Positions 7,353-12,812 of a stretch of 12,812 bases of DNA are shown in pieces. Numbering within the stretch: position 1 is the first letter of the stretch; the number at the start of each line of letters is the position of its first letter. The position numbers were made by a program, and so were the translations under genes. Source of the stretch: Pseudomonadota bacterium (lineage in GTDB: Bacteria > Desulfobacterota > Desulfovibrionia > Desulfovibrionales > Desulfovibrionaceae); NCBI GenBank assembly GCA_023426275.1, contig JAFABC010000042.1, forward strand, positions 1 through 12,812, read 5' to 3'. The notes under the pieces are model-generated. The model saw nothing but the letters and a program-made list of their open reading frames with translations. It had not been told where the DNA came from and did not search any database.

Positions 7353-8291
7353 TTAGGGCCGGGCGTCTGGCGCGGCCAGGATCATGCGGGCCAGTCCGAT
7401 ATCCTCGCGGATGCGGACCGCCAGTTCGTCGGGACCGGAAAACTTCTTTTCGGACCGGATGCGTTGCACGAAATGCACCCGGATGGATTCGCCGTAGATC
7501 TTGCCCTTGAAATCCAGGATATGGGCTTCCACGGACATGTCGAATTCCCCGAAGGTGGGGTTCTTGCCGATATTGGCCACGCCCGGGCGGATGATGCCGT
7601 CGAGCTCCACCCAGACGGCGTAGACGCCGTTCTGCGGCACGAGCTCCTGGCGCATCTCCAGGTTGGCGGTGGGAAAGCCGAGCTTGCGGCCGCGCTTGTG
7701 GCCATGGGCCACGGTGCCGCGCACTTGGTGGAAGCGGCCGAGCAGGGGCCGGGCGTCCCAGACCTGGCCGGCCTGGACCATGTCCCGGATGCGGGTGGAG
7801 GAGACCACGGCCCCGTTGATGATGACCGGATCGAGGCGCTCCACGCCGAAGCCGTATTTCTGTCCCAGGGCCGAGAGCAACTCGAAGTTGCCGCGCCGCC
7901 CCTTGCCGAAGGCGTAGTCGTAGCCGATGACGAGATGCTGCAGGCACAGGCCCTCGACCAGCACCTCGCGCACGAACTCCTCGGGTTCCCGGGCGGCCAG
8001 CTCGCGGGTGAACGGCAGGACCACGGCCACCTGGATGCCCAGGGCCTCGATGCATTCGAGCTTGTGGGCGGTGCCGGTGATGACGGGCGGCGCGGCCGCG
8101 CCGAGCAGCACCTGCCGGGGATGGGGATCGAAGGTCAGGGCCGCGCTGACGAGCGACGTGGCGGCGGCCCGGTCGCGCACACGGGTCAGGAGCTTGGCAT
8201 GCCCCATGTGCACGCCGTCGAAATTGCCGATGGTGAGGCAGACGCCATTTAAGGCTTCGTGGATGTCCTCGACGCGGGTGACGACAATCAT
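7353..8291 (-). CDS. ribF: Bifunctional riboflavin kinase / FAD synthetase
   Basis: RibF phosphorylates riboflavin to FMN and adenylylates FMN to FAD in the cytoplasm. The 312-residue length is normal. The N-terminal FAD synthetase half shows GNFDGVHMGH (22-31), FDPHPRQVL (54-62), IGYDYAFGKGRRGN (122-135) and SSTRIR (164-169). The C-terminal riboflavin kinase half shows GTVAHGHKRGRKLGFPTAN (192-210), NPTFGE (244-249) and VEAHILDF (254-261), with E255 the likely catalytic base. The ATG is not preceded by a clear ribosome binding site (the 5' side reads CCCAAACACCC), but no other in-frame start fits the conserved N-terminus. It is the first gene of the minus-strand run ribF, CLC, phosphatase, and it diverges from tRNA-Leu. 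Confidence 0.96.
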   Translation of the reverse strand: MIVVTRVEDIHEALNGVCLTIGNFDGVHMGHAKLLTRVRDRAAATSLVSAALTFDPHPRQVLLGAAAPPVITGTAHKLECIEALGIQVAVVLPFTRELAAREPEEFVREVLVEGLCLQHLVIGYDYAFGKGRRGNFELLSALGQKYGFGVERLDPVIINGAVVSSTRIRDMVQAGQVWDARPLLGRFHQVRGTVAHGHKRGRKLGFPTANLEMRQELVPQNGVYAVWVELDGIIRPGVANIGKNPTFGEFDMSVEAHILDFKGKIYGESIRVHFVQRIRSEKKFSGPDELAVRIREDIGLARMILAAPDARP

Positions 8292-8347
8292 GGGTGTTTG
8301 GGTGCGCCGGGCCTTGGGATATAAGGAATGCGCCCGAAGCGGGTTTT

Positions 8348-8376
8348 GTGCTATCGTAAAAGCGTGACGGCTTCAA
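8348..8376 (-). promoter_or_regulatory. Candidate promoter for ribF
   Basis: On the minus strand TTGAAG (8371-8376) and TAGCAC (8348-8353) have a 17-base spacer, about 57 nt upstream of the ribF ATG. Both boxes are mediocre matches. The gap 8292-8488 holds this site and the tRNA promoter and no gene. Confidence 0.3.
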
Positions 8377-8431
8377 CCAAAGGGGCGTTCGGGGTCGGAA
8401 AGAAAAATTTTGCCCGGGCGTGATTTTTTGC

Positions 8432-8459
8432 TTGCCAAGTCCCGGGGTGTTCTTTAAAA
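8432..8459 (+). promoter_or_regulatory. Candidate promoter for tRNA-Leu
   Basis: TTGCCA at 8432-8437 and TTAAAA at 8454-8459 are 16 bases apart, in the right place for a short leader before the tRNA at 8489. An AT-rich stretch (8400-8431) lies upstream and could serve as an UP element. Confidence 0.4.
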
Positions 8460-8488
8460 GCTTGGTTCTGCGCTGCTGGGAGCGCGCT

Positions 8489-8575
8489 GCCGAAGTGGTG
8501 GAATTGGTAGACACGCTAGGTTCAGGGTCTAGTTCCCGTTCGGGAGTGGGAGTTCGAGTCTCCCCTTCGGCACCA
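8489..8575 (+). tRNA. tRNA-Leu (anticodon CAG)
   Basis: An 87-nt class II tRNA. The acceptor arms are GCCGAAG (8489-8495) and CTTCGGC (8565-8571), with discriminator A and encoded CCA (8573-8575). The anticodon stem CTAGG/TCTAG encloses the loop TTCAGGG with anticodon CAG at 8523-8525. The long variable arm (TCCCGTTCGGGA region) and the GTTCGAGTC T-loop segment are those of tRNA-Leu. The gene lies just upstream of a tyrosine recombinase, so its 3' end is the likely chromosomal target of the element. Confidence 0.97.
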
Positions 8576-8582
8576 AGATTTC

Positions 8583-8620
8583 AGGGTTACAGCTAACAGG
8601 CTGTAACCCTTTTTCTTTTT
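8583..8620 (+). terminator. Intrinsic terminator of tRNA-Leu
   Basis: A perfect 11-bp stem, AGGGTTACAGC (8583-8593) with GCTGTAACCCT (8600-8610), closes a six-base loop and runs into TTTTTCTTTTT (8610-8620). It follows the tRNA CCA by 7 nt. It is the only textbook intrinsic terminator in the window. Confidence 0.93.
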
Positions 8621-8729
8621 GATTCAGGGTTGTGGCCAGGCTTCAAAAAGCCCTGTGTTTCCCCCCTGTTCGCCAAAAGGGGTCAAGACGCAGGGTCAAA
8701 CATGCCGCACGCCGGCGTGGGCCGCAGCC

Positions 8730-10610
8730 ATGTCACAAGCGAGCTCGTCACTTCAAGGCCGAAGGGAAGAACTCTCAACCCCACGGTCCTCGTCACGAAT
8801 CCTCCCCGACTGTTCTCGGTCGGCGGGGTACTCCCTCCGGCGGTCCTCGCCGGCCTATCTTTACCTTAAGGGCAATCTTTACTATTTTCGATATGCTTTT
8901 CCAAAGGCGTATCGTGATCTGCTGGGCCGTGCTGAAATCCGCATCAGCTTGCAGACTGGATATGTCCGGGAGGCTCGGCATAGAGCTTCAGGCTTATATG
9001 CTCTGTTGCTAAATCTCGTTGGGGGTGGACTGTTGGACTATCAAGAGCTTCGAATGCAGCTCAAACAGTGGCTTATTCGCTTGCTAGATGAGCCTAGCAA
9101 AAAGTCAATTCCTCAACAGGATATTAGAGAAAGACTCAATGGGTATCTTCGTGTTTTGCTTGAACAGGATGATTACAATGTTCAACCGCGAAAAGGCGTG
9201 CACGGGCCTGGTATTGATTTGACAAGTGGTCAACTCGCTGCTTGTAATGCAAACATTATGAGATGCTGGGTTGATAGTCCAGAGTCCTTGGCCGGAGTTG
9301 CTGTTGATTGTATACCAGTTCTTGTTCGAGAGGGTGTCTTTAAACCAGAGGAAATTACAGCGGATAACTTTTTGCAGATTGCTAAATCATATTTGAAGAT
9401 GCAAGTGACAAATAAGAGAGTGCTGCAGGCAAGGGAAAATGGCGACTATCTCGTAGAGGAAGCAGTTTTTTCGGCTCCGTATAAGCCATATCCCTTGGCT
9501 GATGATACGCTCGAAGATGAGCAAAAAACAGAACTGCCAGAGCAGCAGTTTTGCTTGTCGGAATTTATTGAGAAGTACATCCAGACAAAACTCTCTGATG
9601 GTGCCTGGAAGGCTCATAGCGTAGCTGATCACAGAGCACGGCTTGCTAACTTGATCGAAATTCTTAACGATAAATCAGTGCGTGATGTTACGCGGGATGA
9701 TATGCGTAATTTCCGTGATGTGTTGCGGAAGTTGCCACCAAACAGGACAAAGTTAAAAGAGTTCAAAGGCAAATCTATCAAAGAAATTTTAGACATGAAT
9801 TGCGTTGCCGTGTTAAGTGTGAAGACAGTTAACATGATTGTTGAGGCTGCATCAAGTGTGTTTGACTGGGGTGTGCGAGAAGGACTTTTAGAGCAAAACC
9901 CAGCGAAGGGACTTTCTATTAAAGATGATAGGCAAGAAATCTGCCTGAGGGATGCATTTACGCGTGAAGATATAAATCAGATTTTTTCAAGCGATTATTA
10001 TGTAAATGGTAAATTTAAGCACCCGTCATTCTTTTGGGCTCCGCTTATTGGTGCCTACACAGGCATGCGTCTTGAAGAGATATGTCAGCTTGACTGCGAC
10101 GATATATATGAATCCGATGCGCCAGGCGTATGGGTCATAGATATAAATGTTAAGCCATCACGGGATGGTATTGTTCGTAAGCTGCTGAAGAACAAGAATT
10201 CTGTTCGTGTTGTTCCTGTTCATCGAGATTTGATTCAAGTAGGACTGCTCGAATATCGAGAAAAGCTTAAGAAAAAAGGAATAGAAAGACTCTTTGCGGA
10301 ATTGCAAAAGACAGATTTGTCTCCTAAGTATGGAAAGCAGCCCGGAAAGTCGTTTGGAAAGCTGGTTCGGTCGCTAAAATTTACTGGAAATAAAACTTTT
10401 CACTCTTTGCGTCATTCGTTCAGTGATTTCTTTAAAGTAAAAGGTTTGCATAATGATATTTTTCGACAAATATTTGGGCACGAAATACCAGAACTGGCAG
10501 GGAGGCAGTATGGTTCAAAATTTGATAGTTTGACTTGTTACAACGAAATTGTGTCAAGGCTTGACTACGGAATTAATATATCTATTGTAAATTCGAGGCC
10601 ATATATGTGA
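8730..10610 (+). CDS. Tyrosine recombinase (site-specific integrase), long DUF6538-like type
   Basis: This enzyme is expected to integrate and excise the element at the neighbouring tRNA gene. Numbering from the ATG at 8730 (626 aa): an N-terminal arm-type segment (YLYLKGNLYYFRYAFP at 43-58, then SLQT..REARHRA) seen in long proteobacterial integrases, a central region of about 150 residues that I do not recognise, a SAM-like core-binding domain (about 275-388) and the catalytic domain. Catalytic residues are R447 (TGMRLEEI), a lysine near 489 (KNKNS), H558 and R561 (HSLRH), H584 (FGHE) and nucleophile Y594 (GRQYGSK), so it looks active. The start is uncertain: the frame stays open back to a TTG in the tRNA terminator, the ATG at 8730 has no ribosome binding site, and residues 1-40 do not look conserved. 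The body is AT-rich, unlike its surroundings, a sign of transfer. Confidence 0.88.
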   Translation: MSQASSSLQGRREELSTPRSSSRILPDCSRSAGYSLRRSSPAYLYLKGNLYYFRYAFPKAYRDLLGRAEIRISLQTGYVREARHRASGLYALLLNLVGGGLLDYQELRMQLKQWLIRLLDEPSKKSIPQQDIRERLNGYLRVLLEQDDYNVQPRKGVHGPGIDLTSGQLAACNANIMRCWVDSPESLAGVAVDCIPVLVREGVFKPEEITADNFLQIAKSYLKMQVTNKRVLQARENGDYLVEEAVFSAPYKPYPLADDTLEDEQKTELPEQQFCLSEFIEKYIQTKLSDGAWKAHSVADHRARLANLIEILNDKSVRDVTRDDMRNFRDVLRKLPPNRTKLKEFKGKSIKEILDMNCVAVLSVKTVNMIVEAASSVFDWGVREGLLEQNPAKGLSIKDDRQEICLRDAFTREDINQIFSSDYYVNGKFKHPSFFWAPLIGAYTGMRLEEICQLDCDDIYESDAPGVWVIDINVKPSRDGIVRKLLKNKNSVRVVPVHRDLIQVGLLEYREKLKKKGIERLFAELQKTDLSPKYGKQPGKSFGKLVRSLKFTGNKTFHSLRHSFSDFFKVKGLHNDIFRQIFGHEIPELAGRQYGSKFDSLTCYNEIVSRLDYGINISIVNSRPYM

Positions 10611-10775
10611 TATTTCAGCTAGGACATAATTTCAAGGACGTGTTAAGGCTGTTTTGATGAGTCAGTGTCGTTCAATGAATTTCAAATATATATTATCAAA
10701 TTGAAGGATGCAGTCCTATTCGACATGACGCTTGTTGAAGTGAGCGAGGAGAATTTTTAAGCCAATAGGTGCTAA
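10611..10775 (+). other. AT-rich spacer with imperfect inverted repeat and possible promoter for the ERF gene
   Basis: This 165-base gap separates the integrase from the annealing-protein gene. TTCAATGAATTT near 10671-10682 faces AAATTGAA at 10698-10705 as an imperfect inverted repeat around an AT core with -10-like TATATT; I see no good -35 box at the right distance. It could be an operator and promoter region. A frame open from 10647 to the TAA at 10758-10760, with a GTG at 10665, would give about 31 residues (ending EVSEENF), but no ribosome binding site supports it. Confidence 0.35.
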
Positions 10776-11483
10776 ATGGAAAGCTACCAATCGACTGAAA
10801 TTTCAGAATTGGCCAAGGCTCTTATTAACGTACAGCGAACAATTCAGCCTGCGGTGAAGGATGCCACCAATCCCTTTGTCCAAAATCGGTATGCGACGCT
10901 CAATAGCGTCATGGACTCCTGCCGCGAAGCGCTTCTGGGCAACAGCATTTGGATGACGCAATTCCCGGTACCAGCCGAGCCTGGGTACCTGGGGCTGGTC
11001 ACGAAGTTGACGCATGCCGAATCCGGCCAATGGCAATCCTCACTGGCTGTGGTGCCATTACCCAAGGCTGACCCTCAGGGCATGGGAAGCGCCATGACGT
11101 ATGCCCGGCGGTACGCACTCAGTGCCATGCTGGGGATCGTTACGGATGACGATGACGGAGAAGATGCGAAACTGCCCGCGAAAACGGTCAGTCCTTCGAG
11201 AAGGCCGCAAACTGCCCCTCTGGCGCACAGAGGTGCACCTTTCGATGTTCGCCCTGGCCAAGTCGATAAAAACGCCTCAAACCCGAAGCCTGGCGTTCAG
11301 AACTCATTGCCTGCCTTGCCCAAAATCGACGGCATCACCTACCAGTCCGTGTCCGCCCAGGATGGCCGGCCCTGTGTGGTGGCCACGGGCAATACAGCAG
11401 CCAAGAAAGAACTCCTTTCCGGGGCGGGATTCAAGTGGAACCCGCAACGCAAGATGTGGTGGATGTATGCCGATGTATCCTGA
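10776..11483 (+). CDS. ERF-family single-strand DNA annealing protein
   Basis: A phage-type recombinase that coats single-stranded DNA and anneals complementary strands. The ERF core (about 1-130) shows NPFVQNRYATL at 32-42 and the signature DPQGMGSAMTYARRYA at 99-114 followed by the acidic LGIVTDDDDGEDA (119-131). A proline-rich linker (about 132-180) leads to a small C-terminal module (about 185-232) with AAKKELLSGAGFKWNPQRKMWWM, a type of tail seen in various phage DNA proteins. The 235-residue length fits the family. The start is set by AGGTG five nt before ATG. Base composition lies between the integrase and the core genes. The nuclease that should make its single-stranded substrate is the next gene. 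Confidence 0.9.
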   Translation: MESYQSTEISELAKALINVQRTIQPAVKDATNPFVQNRYATLNSVMDSCREALLGNSIWMTQFPVPAEPGYLGLVTKLTHAESGQWQSSLAVVPLPKADPQGMGSAMTYARRYALSAMLGIVTDDDDGEDAKLPAKTVSPSRRPQTAPLAHRGAPFDVRPGQVDKNASNPKPGVQNSLPALPKIDGITYQSVSAQDGRPCVVATGNTAAKKELLSGAGFKWNPQRKMWWMYADVS

Positions 11484-11509
11484 TCTCGCACTGAACCAAA
11501 TCCGAACGT

Positions 11510-11540
11510 AAGAGGGCTGCCCCAAAAGGGTGGCCCTCTT
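11510..11540 (+). other. Intercistronic hairpin between ERF and nuclease genes
   Basis: AAGAGGGC (11510-11517) pairs perfectly with GCCCTCTT (11533-11540). Inside, a TG/TG internal mismatch and a CCC/GGG inner stem enclose a C plus AAAA loop. It ends 7 nt before the GGAGG site of the nuclease. Without a following T run it is a poor terminator; an attenuator, processing site or mRNA stabiliser that sets the ratio of the two proteins is possible. Confidence 0.6.
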
Positions 11541-11559
11541 CGCTTGTGGAGGCTACCCC

Positions 11560-12801
11560 ATGTCCCAAACCGCATCACTCAGTCCGGACCCAGCTCCGGC
11601 CCTGCTGGCTATCCTCGCTCAAGGCTTGCAGCGATACGCCGAGAGCGCCACGGCGGCGACACTTGGTGATCGCAGCCGCTATATTGGCCTCAGCGACATC
11701 GGCCGTGGCCTGGATTGTCTCCGGGCCACGGTGGCTGGCAAACTCCCTTCCGCCAATTATCCTCTCCCACAGTCGGACCGTGCCCAGGCCAGCACCCTTT
11801 CCCGGCAACTGACCCTGCAACGGGGGCATTGCTTTGAAAGCCTGGTCGGCCGAGCCCTGGCGGCGCACCGGCTCAATACGCTTCTCCAACTCGAAATTGA
11901 CGTTGTCCATCAGGGCACACCCATCAAGGCCCATCTCGATTTTGTCCTGGTGAGCAATGCCCCTGTCCCCACGGTGCGCATCTTGGAATGCAAAAGCACC
12001 AAGCGGCTGCCAGACACTCTCTACGCCTCTTACGAATCCCAAGTGTACGGCCAAGTCGGCTTACTCAAGGCGGCTTGGAATACCCCGGCGTTTCATCTCC
12101 GGGACACGACCGGCACCGTCCTTTACGCCGGGTTGACCTTCCCGGAACTCTGCCAGGCGCAATTCGGCCTCAGACTGCCGAGCACTCCCAACCAGGTCGA
12201 CCTGGAGGCCTGGGTGCTGTGCCTCTCCATGACAGACGCCAAGGTCTTCGGTCCCTACCGACCCCATCAAGCCATGCTGACGCTGTGCCTCAAGACAGCC
12301 GGAACGATCTGGCAGCATCTCCAAGATTGCCTGGCAGGCAATGGGGACATCGACAGCCTGCCCACAGCCACTGGTTGCCATCCGCTCTGTGCCTTTTGTG
12401 ACTGGAATGCCCAGTGCCCGAAATTCGATGGTCCTGATCAGCCTGGTTGGGAAGGGGATCTTCAAGCACTCATTGCTCTCAAGGCCAGCCGAACAACCTT
12501 GGAGGAGGCCATCCAGGAAAAGGAGGCGGCCATCAAAGCCGCCTATGCCCTCACTCCGACCCAAGGGAGCTGGATCCATACCGGGGCCTACCGCTTTAAA
12601 GTCGCCCAACAAGCCGGACGCCGCACCTTGGATAAGGACAAGCTCCGGCTGGAACTCATCAGTCTCACCGGTTCGCATGACGAAGCGGACCAGTTGCTCG
12701 CTCGTTGCGAATCACAGGGCCAGCCATTTGACCGCCTGAATATCAGTCCGATCACCCGGAAACGAAGCGGGCCCCCCCCAAAAGGGGGGCGCGGGGGTTG
12801 A
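11560..12801 (+). CDS. PD-(D/E)XK exonuclease with Cas4-like cysteine cluster
   Basis: A 413-residue RecB/YqaJ/Cas4-type nuclease, expected to resect DNA ends for the annealing protein. Core motifs: GHCFES with E93, D127 in KAHLDFVL, E143-C-K145 in ILECKS and YESQVYGQ at 158-165. C53 (GRGLDC) together with C273, C277, C280 and C286 (CHPLCAFCDWNAQC) matches the split arrangement that holds a 4Fe-4S cluster in Cas4 and AddB, with one spare cysteine. A helical segment (about 300-330) and a module with YRFKVAQQAGRRTLDKDKL at 344-362, like the tail of phage nucleases, follow. The start is set by GGAGG 7 nt before the ATG at 11560, rather than a start 10 codons upstream inside the hairpin. The C-terminus (GPPPKGGRGG) is encoded by a G/C hairpin. 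The exonuclease role is inferred from motifs and from its partner. Confidence 0.85.
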   Translation: MSQTASLSPDPAPALLAILAQGLQRYAESATAATLGDRSRYIGLSDIGRGLDCLRATVAGKLPSANYPLPQSDRAQASTLSRQLTLQRGHCFESLVGRALAAHRLNTLLQLEIDVVHQGTPIKAHLDFVLVSNAPVPTVRILECKSTKRLPDTLYASYESQVYGQVGLLKAAWNTPAFHLRDTTGTVLYAGLTFPELCQAQFGLRLPSTPNQVDLEAWVLCLSMTDAKVFGPYRPHQAMLTLCLKTAGTIWQHLQDCLAGNGDIDSLPTATGCHPLCAFCDWNAQCPKFDGPDQPGWEGDLQALIALKASRTTLEEAIQEKEAAIKAAYALTPTQGSWIHTGAYRFKVAQQAGRRTLDKDKLRLELISLTGSHDEADQLLARCESQGQPFDRLNISPITRKRSGPPPKGGRGG

Positions 12802-12809
12802 AAAACCCC
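12772..12809 (+). terminator. Tandem hairpins at the end of the nuclease gene
   Basis: A C-run (12772-12779), AAAA and G-run (12784-12789) form a first hairpin inside the coding sequence. GGGGTT (12794-12799), GAAA and AACCCC (12804-12809) form a second one with a tetraloop, overlapping the TGA stop at 12799-12801. Only three bases follow in the window, so a T tract cannot be judged. A transcription end or 3' stabiliser is likely. Confidence 0.45.
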
Positions 12810-12812
12810 AAA

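Noticed and set aside
3185..7510. A 1441-codon plus-strand open frame across the phosphatase, CLC and ribF genes
   Set aside because: It is antisense to three well-supported genes. The translation is rich in G, H, Q, A and V without domains or membrane segments, as expected when high-GC codon use on the other strand removes stops.
7464..8252. A 262-codon plus-strand frame antisense to ribF
   Set aside because: No recognisable motifs, and it lies wholly inside ribF.
7270..8514. A 414-codon minus-strand frame overlapping ribF
   Set aside because: It overlaps ribF in another frame and crosses the tRNA gene antisense; ribF has all its motifs in its own frame.
8619..8729. TTG start of the integrase at 8619
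   Set aside because: It lies in the T tract of the tRNA terminator and the added residues show no conservation.
11530..11559. Upstream start giving 10 more residues on the nuclease
   Set aside because: It begins within the hairpin at 11510-11540, while the ATG at 11560 has GGAGG at ideal distance.
11560..12801. The nuclease as a CRISPR-associated Cas4
   Set aside because: No cas1, cas2 or array in the window; the partner is an ERF annealing protein and the C-terminal module is phage-nuclease-like.

Overview
The window looks like chromosomal DNA of a GC-rich, Desulfovibrio-type sulfate reducer (Desulfobacterota). This is inferred from gene content, base composition and the G/C hairpin repeats at gene ends; no single marker proves it. 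About 8.5 kb of ordinary core genes (positions 1-8575) is followed by the left end of an integrated mobile element (about 8620 to the window edge), which starts just after a tRNA-Leu gene.

Core part. A DedA-family membrane protein (118-768, minus) diverges from a two-gene plus-strand unit: an RsmF-like rRNA cytosine methyltransferase (897-2186) and an aldolase of the DhnA / ADH-synthase fold (2211-3080). The aldolase converges on a minus-strand run read as ribF (8291 to 7353), a CLC-family chloride transporter with two CBS domains (7336 to 5498) and a Cache-HAMP-SpoIIE phosphatase sensor (5398 to 3260). Three copies of one strand-oriented hairpin element sit at the 3' ends of dedA, the aldolase and the phosphatase. 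They have matched base changes in both arms and supply the phosphatase's last codons and stop.

tRNA and element. tRNA-Leu(CAG) (8489-8575, CCA encoded) has a candidate promoter and a strong intrinsic terminator (8583-8620). Next come a long AT-rich tyrosine recombinase (8730-10610), an AT-rich spacer, an ERF-family single-strand annealing protein (10776-11483) and a PD-(D/E)XK nuclease with a Cas4-like cysteine set (11560-12801). Annealing protein plus exonuclease is the layout of a two-component phage recombinase (compare Red-alpha/beta and RecE/RecT). The integrase is much richer in A+T than the core genes, and the two recombination genes are intermediate, so the element looks like a mosaic prophage or integrative island. 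Its right end and cargo lie outside the window.

Most unusual points: the aldolase appears to lack both the Schiff-base lysine and the catalytic tyrosine of archaeal ADH synthase; the terminator-like repeat is structurally conserved; the integrase has no good start codon and a composition break in its 5' end; and the annealing protein/Fe-S nuclease pair may be an undescribed recombination module. No CRISPR array, rRNA or insertion sequence was seen.
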